Source: DATFLS01 sp964413425
GTDB taxonomy: Bacteria > Fidelibacterota > JAANXI01
Length of the DNA stretch: 56,168 nucleotides
Assembly (NCBI GenBank): GCA_964413425.1
Contig: CAYPST010000019.1
Location: 1-56,168 of the forward strand
Reading direction: 5' to 3'
The notes beneath the pieces were generated by a model. That model did no database searches. It was given only the letters and a program-made list of their open reading frames with translations, and was not told the DNA's origin. The position numbers and the translations under genes were made by a program. Below are positions 9,641 to 18,125 of the stretch, in pieces (the stretch's first letter is position 1; each line of letters opens with the position of its first letter).

Positions 9641-10183
9641 TTAAACTACGAACAACCCCACCAATATCCAATGTAAAATTCCCTGGGAAACACATGAAAT
9701 AGCAATGTTTTCATTGGTCCGAAGCGTATTACGGAGTATACACACTTTACATTGATATTGTATCGGAAAAAGTGGTATATTTTTCCATTCCAATACAAAC
9801 TGATGCCATAATCCTTCTTCTTTTAAATAGATGTTAGTGTATTTCCTGCTCGGAAAGGCCGCAATCCATATCCGGAAATCTCCGCTATCCCTGAAAGGCA
9901 CAATCCAGGCCTAATTATCAATATTCAGCACATAGAGTCTTTGTCCCGCATACTTCTCACTGTTCGGATGTTCAAGAACATCAAGAAGGTCTCCTTCCTG
10001 CAATGCCACCACTATTCTTTCAAATGAAATCCCTCGCTCTGTTTTTAAAAAAGTTTTTTGCACATACGGCACATCCATCTCGTGAAACTGCCAAGCCCGG
10101 TACGGTACCAGCGGCTCATCATTGGTCTGAACAGATAAAGAACTCACTAAAATGAACACAATGAGTAGTGATGCCCGCTTCAT
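9641..10183 (-). pseudogene. Amber-interrupted BrnT-like toxin-type gene
   Basis: Frame opens at ATG 10183 behind GGGAG and reads a hydrophobic, signal-like N-terminus, then ERGISFERIV, LLDVLEHPNSEKYAGQRLYV and LNIDN before TAG at 9911-9913. The same frame continues past the stop with AWIVPFRDSG and AAFPSRKYTNIYLKEEG, then runs on to 9641. Across the stop it matches, from memory, a small toxin family with the pattern ERGISFE..., LLD.LEHPN...Y..Q, then a YAYLVPFV-type strand and an IIPSRKATKKYL-type end. So the TAG falls inside the domain. The signal-like N-terminus is not normal for that family and may reflect a second rearrangement. No antitoxin gene is visible beside it. Confidence 0.55.
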
Positions 10184-10432
10184 TTACTCTTTTCTCCCTC
10201 AACTCTATATTTATGGCTATTAAGTGGTCTCAGTCAATTATTCCGTTCATTCCGTTGATGTCCTGAGCGGGAAGGAGCGTAGGGATCCCCAGATTGGACG
10301 CACTGGTTTCCATCTAGGGTGGAGCGTCCCCAGAGAGTGGCGATCCCAGGCAGAGTTATCTTTATAGTCATATTTATTTTTTTGTTGTTCTGCAGTATTC
10401 GTGTTCATTCGCGTATCTTCGTGGCTCCCTTT
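10184..10432. other. Intergenic region with repeat fragments
   Basis: No gene seen. It contains a TCCTGAGCG...GGGATCCC-type segment at about 10259-10287, similar in wording to one at about 40978-41012, and a gtgttcattcgcgtatcttcg element at about 10401-10421 that belongs to the dispersed ctgtgt-type words found elsewhere in the window. Confidence 0.4.
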
Positions 10433-11815
10433 TCAGTTCTCGAAGATTCTCCCCACCACTTCCAGCGAATAATCGGTATAAGCCCGGTATTCCCCCCGCA
10501 GCCAGAGGAGGAATATTTGCTCTGTAGTCCATTCCGGGACGATCGGCCGCAGGTTGTCCTCCGAAGAATTCTGTGTAATAGGTGTCCATTGCCAGTTGGC
10601 TCCTTTATCACTGGTCACACCTTTGTATATCTCGTAGTGTCGCTGACCATCCGCCTTGCTGATTAACGGCTCGCCTGTCACGGGATCCGCATCGGTGGAA
10701 ATGAAGAGCACGTCCGGATTATCCGGATCCAGGGCCACCAGTCCGCTGTAATCATCTTCCCCGGCATACAGTCTGGTCCCGGCAAAGGCCAGGGGATACT
10801 CCTGCCACTGGCTGCCATCCCACCGGGCATACCGGTACCGGATATCCTCGCCGCCCTGACCATACGGTAATCCGGCGGATCCCACCTGAACAGAATACGC
10901 CGCGTACGGGTATCCACTCTCATCCAGCTCCACATCCACTGTCCAGGCCACATGATTTGAATCGCCCTGGAAAATTCTTGTGCCTTCTTCCGGACGGTTC
11001 AATCCCTCTTCGAGGCTCCGGATCGGGGTACCATCGCTCCGGTGCAGTATGCCGTCTTTGTAATAGATATGATAGATACTGTTGTCATACACCCGGGGAT
11101 GACCTTCGGTATAGAGCATGTGCACTTCGTCTGTACCATTTGAAGCATAGCGGACATAGGGACGATGACGTTGTTCTGCAGGCACCTGTATATACACGTG
11201 TCCGGTCATCCAGGAATCACCCGCATCTTCGGAAAAAACATAGGAGGGTTTATAACTATTATCCAGCCCCCGGAAGAAGTTGTAGATTCGGTTATTCTCT
11301 TCAGACAGCATATGGATGTTCGAATAGGTCAGCCGCGTGGATTCACTGGGAATATACTGGTGAATTTCTCCCCATTGCGTGGGATCGCCAGGTTCGGAAA
11401 TCCGGTAATAGAAGCGATTTTCATTGCCGTGTCTGGCGAACAACGTCAGATACCGGCCGTCGGGACGCACCAGGAACACCGGGGAGTCATGGTCGTCCGG
11501 CTGCAGCCGGTCGGACAGTTCCACCCGGGTGATCTCTTCCGAATCCATATCATAGATAATCGCCTCGATGTCTCCTGTGCGAAGCGAATCGAACCGTCCC
11601 ATGGCAACCGTTCCGACAACCAATTTCCCGTCGTGCATAATCGCCCGGGGATCTTCGAACCAGCACCAGCCGCCGTCGTTGCTTAATACGAACGGCTCGC
11701 TTGTTCCACTCGGTGCTCCGCAGCCGACCACAAATCCTGCTAACAGCAGAAGGGCCATCCGGAAACACATCGTTTTCAGTTGCTGTTTCTTACTACAAGA
11801 CGAATAAATCATCAT
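10433..11815 (-). CDS. BNR-repeat beta-propeller lipoprotein, possible polysaccharide lyase
   Basis: 460 residues from ATG 11815. The N-terminus has a hydrophobic stretch ending FVVGC, a fair lipobox, so the mature protein is probably a lipoprotein starting at Cys. The body has propeller-type strands such as GGWCWFEDPRAIMHDGKLVVG, YVFSEDAGDSW, HMLYTEGHP and a terminal KGVTSDKGANWQWTPIT. This is the BNR_4-like layout seen in some polysaccharide lyases and sialidase-fold proteins; the enzyme class cannot be decided. Its place in a pectin-degrading region suggests action on plant or algal acidic polymers. Confidence 0.65.
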   Translation of the reverse strand: MMIYSSCSKKQQLKTMCFRMALLLLAGFVVGCGAPSGTSEPFVLSNDGGWCWFEDPRAIMHDGKLVVGTVAMGRFDSLRTGDIEAIIYDMDSEEITRVELSDRLQPDDHDSPVFLVRPDGRYLTLFARHGNENRFYYRISEPGDPTQWGEIHQYIPSESTRLTYSNIHMLSEENNRIYNFFRGLDNSYKPSYVFSEDAGDSWMTGHVYIQVPAEQRHRPYVRYASNGTDEVHMLYTEGHPRVYDNSIYHIYYKDGILHRSDGTPIRSLEEGLNRPEEGTRIFQGDSNHVAWTVDVELDESGYPYAAYSVQVGSAGLPYGQGGEDIRYRYARWDGSQWQEYPLAFAGTRLYAGEDDYSGLVALDPDNPDVLFISTDADPVTGEPLISKADGQRHYEIYKGVTSDKGANWQWTPITQNSSEDNLRPIVPEWTTEQIFLLWLRGEYRAYTDYSLEVVGRIFEN

Positions 11816-11914
11816 CAATTCATTTCCATTGGTTTAATCAACTTTCATGCAATCCATGAAAAGAACTTTATCCAATCATAACTCTGATTAATCCAGCACA
11901 CACAGAATATCACT

Positions 11915-13330
11915 TTACATCACATAGGTTAAATACGGAATTCCGATGCCCAGGAGAACCGCCAGAAAAATCATCCCGAAGATCAGGCCCAGTCGCCAGA
12001 AATCGGTCCGTGATATATAACCGCTGCCGTAATACACCGGACCCGGTCCGGTGGCATACGGTGTAAGCGCTCCCATCAACCCGATAGCATAACACAATAA
12101 CAATACAAATGGTACCCTGGGAATGCCCGGAATCGCTATGCCAACCGTCAGCAGCACCGGCATGATGGCAGTGGTGTGAGCGGTCAGACTGGCAAAGAAA
12201 TAATGGATCAGGAAGAAGAAGACGATTAATCCTGTCATAATCACCAGCGGTGAAAACCCTCCCAGAACCGTGGCCACATTTTCTGCCGCCCATTCCAGAA
12301 ACCCGACCTGCTTTAACCCGGCCGCCAGCGCTACCAGGGTGGCAAACCAGACCAGCATGTTCCAGGCGGTCCGGTTGTTCAGAATATCATCCCAGCCGAG
12401 AATGCCGGTGAGGATCATCAGTGAGATCACAACCCACACGACAGCGGTGGTATGCACAAGACCGCCCCCGAAGATCCACAGAATCAGCGCCAGGATTACC
12501 AGTGTCGCCATCACCGATTCTTTAAAAGTGATGGATCCCATTTTTTCCAACTCCCCGGCTGCCCACTCCGGAACTTCCCTGCTCATTTTTATCTCCGGAG
12601 GATACAGGATATACACAAGAAACGGCAGACTCCCGAACAGCAGAACTCCCATGGGCAGAAATCCCAGGAACCACTGTCCCCAGGAGATGTCGACAGCCGC
12701 AATGTCTTGAACAAACGAGAGAGCCAGCGGATTGGGCGCCAGTGCGGTGAGAAACAGAGAACTGGTCACTGCCGTGGTGGCAAAGGCGGTCCACATAATA
12801 TAGGAACCGATTCTGCCGGCCGTCGGTCCCGGTTCGGACCCGAACAGTCCCGGAATATTACTGATAATCGGATAGATAGTCCCGGCACTCCGGGCGGTAT
12901 TGGAAGGCGTGGCAGGAGCCAGCGCCAGATCCGCCAGGGCCACAGCATAGCCCAATCCGAGGGTTCGTTTCCCGAGCAGCTTCACCAAATACAGGGCGAT
13001 CCGGCGTCCCAGACCGCTCTTCTGGTATCCCTCGGATAAGATAAAGGCCCCAAAAATCAGCCAGACTGTGGTGTTGGAAAAGCCGCTCAATCCCCAGCGG
13101 ATGGATTCACCCGGAGTCGGAGCAACGTACCCCAGAACCATTATCAGGGTCACACCGATGAATCCGACAGCTGCGGCTGGAATGGGCTCCAATATCAATC
13201 CAATAATGACCGCGGTGAAGAGCCCCGCATAGTGCCAGGCCTCGGGGCTCAGTCCCACCGGAGCCGGGAGAAGTACTATGACGAACCAGACAAAAAGCGG
13301 TATTATCACTTTCCACCAATTCGACTTCAT
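11915..13330 (-). CDS. DASS family di/tricarboxylate transporter (CitT/TtdT-like)
   Basis: 471 residues with about 12 membrane segments. The DASS sodium/substrate motif is visible as ATPSNTARSAGTIYPI at about residues 159-174, and the second half-site as SLTAHTTAIMP. The sequence around the first motif is typical of the CitT/TtdT branch, which carries citrate, tartrate, succinate or 2-oxoglutarate. GGAGG lies just upstream of ATG 13330. A tartrate/D-malate-type dehydrogenase is encoded 2.5 kb upstream on the same strand, which fits uptake of a hydroxy-dicarboxylate, though the genes are not adjacent. Confidence 0.88.
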   Translation of the reverse strand: MKSNWWKVIIPLFVWFVIVLLPAPVGLSPEAWHYAGLFTAVIIGLILEPIPAAAVGFIGVTLIMVLGYVAPTPGESIRWGLSGFSNTTVWLIFGAFILSEGYQKSGLGRRIALYLVKLLGKRTLGLGYAVALADLALAPATPSNTARSAGTIYPIISNIPGLFGSEPGPTAGRIGSYIMWTAFATTAVTSSLFLTALAPNPLALSFVQDIAAVDISWGQWFLGFLPMGVLLFGSLPFLVYILYPPEIKMSREVPEWAAGELEKMGSITFKESVMATLVILALILWIFGGGLVHTTAVVWVVISLMILTGILGWDDILNNRTAWNMLVWFATLVALAAGLKQVGFLEWAAENVATVLGGFSPLVIMTGLIVFFFLIHYFFASLTAHTTAIMPVLLTVGIAIPGIPRVPFVLLLCYAIGLMGALTPYATGPGPVYYGSGYISRTDFWRLGLIFGMIFLAVLLGIGIPYLTYVM

Positions 13331-13481
13331 AGAACCTCCGGCAGGTTGATTTGGCTTTCCGTCACTGGCCTTTGGGTATTGACTTTCGGGTTCACTATCC
13401 CCTGAATGTTCCCAGTATAAATAATACCTGTGTGACTTTCATTATTGTGCATACCCCCGACAGGATGCTTCTCTGCGACAG

Positions 13482-15671
13482 TTACGGCATGAGCATCAAG
13501 TTTTCATATTTCACACTCCACGAGCCATCCTGCGGAAAACCGGGTGCCCGGATATCCGGCGCCCCTTCCCAGCCGGCAGCCATCATGGCAGCGGCAGTTA
13601 ATAACCCGCCGTTCCCCGGCAGATAAATCGGTAACCTCTCATCCTGGTAATTATGCCCGTTCACCAGATCCCGGTTTTTCTGCGCATCCAGCAGCAGCGC
13701 CTCGATGGCCAGGTCCGGTTCTCCGACCCGGGCGGCGGTCATGGCGATCATGGGATAATCCCAGCCCCAGGTGCTCTCCCAGTTCCAGGATTGCATCACC
13801 TGCTGCAGGGTGAGCCGCATCGTCTCCGGATCAACCTCATTCCCCGGAAGTATCCCGTACGAAGCCAAAAGTGTAGGATGATCCCTGCGCTGTTTCGGAT
13901 CATCAAAGGTGTTCAGAGCGTTCTCCGCATTCTGATAGAGTCCACTCTTAAGCGGCAGATCCGGTAAATGTTGAAGCACACGCTCCCAGCGATCCGATCG
14001 GGCCATTCCCAGTCGCTCCCGCCACTTTTGAGCCGTCGCCAGCCCGTACCTCCAGTAGGCCACCTCAAACGCCGGATTGATGGTGGACTCCGGCGGATAG
14101 ATCTCCTGGGCCGGGATGAGTGGGGGACCAAGTACATACCGGCCGGTTCTGTTTTCCCGCACCGCATAGGAAGCCATAAACTCCGCCGTCTGAAAGACGA
14201 GATTCTTATACTGCTGCAGAATAGCCGGATCGTTGTAATACCGATACAGGAGTTCTGCATAATATATGGGATGCGGCTGCTGCCAGATGAGAAACACGCC
14301 CACTCCGGATGGGCTTTCCCTGCCCTCGGGACCCACCATCTTCGGCCAGCGAACCCCGTCGTAGCCCTGACGCATGGCCTTTTCTCTTGCCAGAGACATT
14401 ATTGACCAGTACCAGTCCAGACTGCGTTCAAACAATCGCGGCCTCCCCCAGAGGACAAAATGCACTCCATGCCACCAGTGCATCTCCAGATGAAATTTGC
14501 CGTGCCAGCTGTTGAATGTCAGTCCCGTTTCCTGAGGTGGCTGAGACCCGGCACACTGCACGGCAGTCAGATATTGAGACAGCACAACCCGCCGCTCCAG
14601 TTCCACCGCACCCGAATCCCCGCTCGCTGACAGATCAATTGCGCCACCATTCTGCCAGAATTTATCCCAGTGATCCCTGACGGCCTGAAACGTCTCCCCG
14701 GCGTTCTCCGAAATTCCACTCTCCAGCTCCAGCGAAAACCGGCAGGTGAACTCGAGTGTCTCGCTTTCTGTGTTTTTCAGAGAAAACAGGTGCTCACCAT
14801 CTTGCGAGAAGTCTGCCCTTCCTTCCCATCGAATGAGAACATAATAGTGTGTGCCATCCAGTCTGCGCCTGATCACTGCGGAATTTGCTGTGCGCGTCAG
14901 CAACCTTGACAGATGCTTCTCCGGGCTGTCCCAATCCGCGGTCTGTTTTCCCCAGGAAGAGGATCCATACGGAAAGCGAAACCGGATGCCCACCTGTCCC
15001 TCGTTCAGCGCGGAGGAACGAACCCGGACTGCAATCTGATCCATCTCCGGATGACAGCAGGTTTCGACCTCGACCATCTTATTGTTTACCTCAAATGCAC
15101 TTCGGAGTATTCCTTCCCAGAGATGAAGTGTCTGCTCGATCTGCCTGAGGTCACCAATCTGCACTGTTGAACCATTACGGCCGGTTAGGTGAAACCCGAT
15201 CTCCCCCAGATGCAGGCGATGCTGGTTGGATCGCAACCACTCCGCCGCCTTATTGGACGTATCGGATGCATAGCTTACCTGTCGGCCATACGTCTCGTAT
15301 TCTCTGAACGTCTGCTCCAGATAATACCCATCTGGATTGGGAAATGAGTGCCATCCCCAGTGAGCTTGGGTGCACAGAGGGAACTCCTCCTCGTAAAACT
15401 CCGGGAAGCTCTGCAATCCCGTCACATCCGTCGTAAATGCAAATTCACCGTTGCCCACGGTGAAGGGCGAAAGGGGATCAAAGTCATGGACTGTCGGATG
15501 ATACCGGGTGACCAGAGCCTTCCGATCGATGGACCCGGTATTTCCCCGAACGGATTGAACAGATTCTTTTCGGGAAGAATGCTCTGATGCTGCAGATTGG
15601 ACAGAGCCGGAACCACTGAACATGCCGAAGGTTCCGATTCCCATCAATTGCAAAAAATGCCGTCTGTCCAT
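13482..15671 (-). CDS. Tat-exported six-hairpin glycosidase-like protein
   Basis: 729 residues from ATG 15671, which has GGGAGGGAG upstream; an upstream in-frame ATG is less likely. The N-terminus MDRRHFLQLMGIGTFGMF is a twin-arginine-like signal. The mature part begins with an N-terminal beta-sandwich (SPFTVGNGEFAFTTDVTGL) and continues into an alpha/alpha-barrel rich in Trp (WHGKFHLEMHWWHGVHF, MVGPEGRESPSG, NWESTWGWDYPM). This is the layout of GH65/GH95-type glycosidases, with Glu/Asp in the barrel motifs as likely catalytic residues. I do not recognise the family number or substrate. Confidence 0.68.
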   Translation of the reverse strand: MDRRHFLQLMGIGTFGMFSGSGSVQSAASEHSSRKESVQSVRGNTGSIDRKALVTRYHPTVHDFDPLSPFTVGNGEFAFTTDVTGLQSFPEFYEEEFPLCTQAHWGWHSFPNPDGYYLEQTFREYETYGRQVSYASDTSNKAAEWLRSNQHRLHLGEIGFHLTGRNGSTVQIGDLRQIEQTLHLWEGILRSAFEVNNKMVEVETCCHPEMDQIAVRVRSSALNEGQVGIRFRFPYGSSSWGKQTADWDSPEKHLSRLLTRTANSAVIRRRLDGTHYYVLIRWEGRADFSQDGEHLFSLKNTESETLEFTCRFSLELESGISENAGETFQAVRDHWDKFWQNGGAIDLSASGDSGAVELERRVVLSQYLTAVQCAGSQPPQETGLTFNSWHGKFHLEMHWWHGVHFVLWGRPRLFERSLDWYWSIMSLAREKAMRQGYDGVRWPKMVGPEGRESPSGVGVFLIWQQPHPIYYAELLYRYYNDPAILQQYKNLVFQTAEFMASYAVRENRTGRYVLGPPLIPAQEIYPPESTINPAFEVAYWRYGLATAQKWRERLGMARSDRWERVLQHLPDLPLKSGLYQNAENALNTFDDPKQRRDHPTLLASYGILPGNEVDPETMRLTLQQVMQSWNWESTWGWDYPMIAMTAARVGEPDLAIEALLLDAQKNRDLVNGHNYQDERLPIYLPGNGGLLTAAAMMAAGWEGAPDIRAPGFPQDGSWSVKYENLMLMP

Positions 15672-15790
15672 AGATATCTCCCTCCCGGCGGAACGCATTC
15701 GATTTGTCATCTGGTATTCAGGGATGCATAGAGGTCGTAATATACGACATGAGAATCGTTTCCTACAGGAGAATCACCTTCAGCGAACTC

Positions 15791-15818
15791 TCCATCTTCC
15801 TCTTTTGCAGAAGATGGA
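15791..15818. repeat. Hairpin between the dehydrogenase and glycosidase-like genes
   Basis: CCATCTTC and GAAGATGG form an 8-bp stem around a 10-nt loop, about 22 bases past the end of the dehydrogenase gene on the minus strand. No clear U-run follows, so a terminator role is possible but weak. Confidence 0.4.
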
Positions 15819-15839
15819 AATCGACATGGCCCAGGACGC

Positions 15840-16913
15840 TTAATCCGCCAATTTTCGCAGAGAAGCGATCACGGCATCGGTGACGTCTGTTGTCTTCGAT
15901 CTCCCCCCGAGATCTGGTGTAAAGACGCCCCGGCTGGAAGTCACATCCCGAATTGCGCGGTCAAGAAGATCGGCGGCTTCCGGTTGCCCCAGGTGCTCAA
16001 GCATCATTCCGCCGCACCAGATCATGGCGATGGGATTAGCGATCCCCTTCCCGGCGATTTCCGGAGCCGACCCGTGAACCGGTTCAAACATGGAAGGGGA
16101 CTCCTTCTCCGGATTGATGTTCCCGCTGGGCGCAATACCCATGCTGCCGCAGATCGCGGCTCCAAGGTCCGTGAGAATATCTCCGAACAAATTGGACGCC
16201 ACCACCACGTCCAGCGATTCCGGCCGCAAGACAAACCGGGCGGTCAATGCATCAATCAGCATCCGTTCAGTTGTTACGTCTGGGAACTCCTTCCCCACTT
16301 CCTCGACAATTTCATCCCAGAAGGTCAGGGTATGCTGCTGGGCGTTGGACTTGGTGGCGCTGATTAGTCGTTTGTTCCGGCTTTGCGCCAATTGATAGGC
16401 ATACCGAACCACCCGGTCCACCCCGACACGAGAGAACACCGAAGTCTCCACCGCCACTTCGATGGGCAATCCCTTATGGGCTCTGCCCCCGGCTCCGGTA
16501 TATTCTCCCTCCGTGTTTTCCCGTATCACGACAAAATCAATATCTCCGGACTGCTTGCCTGCAAGCGGACTTTGCACACCCGGCAGCAGCACGCTCGGAC
16601 GATAACAGACGTATTGCTCGAATCCCTGGCAGATGGGCAATCTGAGGCCACGGAGCGAAATGTAATCCGGCACGGAAGGGAAGCCCACTGCCCCGAAGTA
16701 GATGGCATCAAAATCACACAGAATCTCCAGAGCGTCCTCCGCCATCATTCGGTCATGTTGCAAGTAATACTCACATCCCCAGGGAAAATGCTCGTATTCA
16801 GTACGAAACGCCCCCGTAATGTCGGCGACCGCATCCAGGACTCGAACGCCTTCCGGAGTCACTTCCTGACCGATGCCGTCGCCGGAAATAACGGCGATAT
16901 TATAGGTTTTCAT
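15840..16913 (-). CDS. Tartrate/D-malate dehydrogenase-like beta-decarboxylating dehydrogenase
   Basis: 357 residues of the isocitrate/isopropylmalate dehydrogenase family. It opens with AVISGDGIGQEVTPEG, has the substrate loop LRGLRLPICQGFEQYVCYRP, the VIRENTEGEYTGAGGR motif, the catalytic Lys in SATKSNAQQH, metal-binding Asp in the NLFGDILTDL motif and the GSAPEIAGKGIANP nucleotide motif. The loop and overall length fit the tartrate dehydrogenase/decarboxylase and D-malate dehydrogenase branch rather than LeuB. It would convert tartrate, D-malate or a related hydroxyacid to oxo-acids in the cytoplasm. Start is supported by AAGGAAC upstream. Confidence 0.85.
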   Translation of the reverse strand: MKTYNIAVISGDGIGQEVTPEGVRVLDAVADITGAFRTEYEHFPWGCEYYLQHDRMMAEDALEILCDFDAIYFGAVGFPSVPDYISLRGLRLPICQGFEQYVCYRPSVLLPGVQSPLAGKQSGDIDFVVIRENTEGEYTGAGGRAHKGLPIEVAVETSVFSRVGVDRVVRYAYQLAQSRNKRLISATKSNAQQHTLTFWDEIVEEVGKEFPDVTTERMLIDALTARFVLRPESLDVVVASNLFGDILTDLGAAICGSMGIAPSGNINPEKESPSMFEPVHGSAPEIAGKGIANPIAMIWCGGMMLEHLGQPEAADLLDRAIRDVTSSRGVFTPDLGGRSKTTDVTDAVIASLRKLAD

Positions 16914-16965
16914 CGTCTCTGTTCCTTAGTATTCTGAATATAGTTGAATAAGAAAAAAACGTTGA

Positions 16966-17487
16966 TCATTCGAAGACTATGTTCTGTGCGGTCTCTGTAT
17001 CGATCTCCAACCAGGGAATGGTGTTTCCCGTTTTTCCCACCGGAATACTCTCTCCCGGCTTGGTGATTTTCTTTCTATTGATTCGAAAGTTCCGGAAAGT
17101 GACGTTTTCGATGCTATTCTCCCGGTTATACCCGGTGATTTGTGACGGCTCCAGATACCGGCTTTCAGAGGTACTAACGAAGGTATCCTCGAATAACAAA
17201 TTTCTGAGTGTGCCCGGATTGTTCTTCACCTCCTCCCATCGGGGGTGCTGCCAGATGGCTTCATCACGCTGATCGATCTCGATATCGAGAATCCGGTTCC
17301 GGTCGTCCCGCAGTCCTCCGAACACCTCCACCCGGTTGTTTCTGAAGACCACATTTTCCACAGCCGCTCCATCTCTGATGTAAATGGTGAATGCCCGGTC
17401 CGAATACAGAACATCGTTATTTTCAAAGAGAACATCAGCCATCCTTCGGGCCCGGATCTCGGTGCCGATTTTGAGTGCGCTTTTCAT
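16966..17487 (-). pseudogene. 3' stump of a GH28-like beta-helix glycosidase gene
   Basis: About 173 residues recognisable, from MKSALKIGTEIRARRMADV to the stop. Short beta-helix strands repeat (VLFENNDVLYSDRAFTIYI, VENVVFRNNRVEVFGG, IENVTFRNFRINRKKIT), which is the C-terminal half of a GH28-like or related right-handed helix protein. The N-terminal half, signal peptide and catalytic region are missing. Upstream, the frame runs into repeat-like DNA (17495-17660) with no homology. The next item (17673-18032) is a 5' stump of another glycan gene, so a deletion joining two genes is likely. Confidence 0.65.
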
Positions 17488-17672
17488 GGTGAGACCTTGG
17501 AACAGGCCTCTAGGCGATGCTGACTGGCAGCAGGCAATCGGCAGTCGACAAAGTTGAATATCAGATTTTATATCATCAGTGTAATTCAGTGTTTTTCGGT
17601 GTTTCATTTACTTGTTTTATTTGATGTCATCTGTGTGAATCCGTGTAAATCTGTGGCTTCTCTAACGGCCTC

Positions 17673-18032
17673 TCATTCTTTTCCGATTCCCGGCAGCGGG
17701 AAACCGGCACCGGCATCCTCCAGGATCACCGCCTGGACGACGGTAAATCCCTTTTCCGCCCGATCAGTTAAGTACCGGTCCGCCTCCTCCCGGTTCAGAC
17801 GGTGAAATAATTCCCAGGCCGTATCTCCCAGATAGAAGAAAGGTGTGCCATCCTCGTACTCCAGATACCGGTTATTTTCTGCGACCCGCAGTCCGCCGTG
17901 TTGCTGTGAGAATGCTGTGGCAGCAGTGAACGAGACTATCAATAAGATCAGAATGTACCTTGAAATAAAGGTAAATCTGGATAGATTGGAATAGAATAGG
18001 CCGGACAAAAAATGTACCACACGAGTATTCAT
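17673..18032 (-). pseudogene. 5' stump of a DUF4038/GH140-like (apiosidase-type) gene
   Basis: A signal peptide (ends about TAFSQ) is followed by GGLRVAENNRYLEYEDGTPF, FYLGDTAWELFHRLNREEA and KGFTVVQAV, which is the very N-terminus of the DUF4038 family; GH140 apiosidases of that family release D-apiose from rhamnogalacturonan II. The family normally has more than 400 residues, but here homology stops after about 110 residues and the last dozen look unrelated. It is probably non-functional. It lies just past the sugar-uptake operon (18126-28137), which makes apiose a candidate substrate there. Confidence 0.65.
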
Positions 18033-18125
18033 TTCCCTTTTCTCCTGGTTCGTTATGAGCTATGGCTGGTGTTCTTCGCAGGTAGTAATAAAAAACTCTC
18101 CAAAAGCTTTCATCCCAATAGATTT

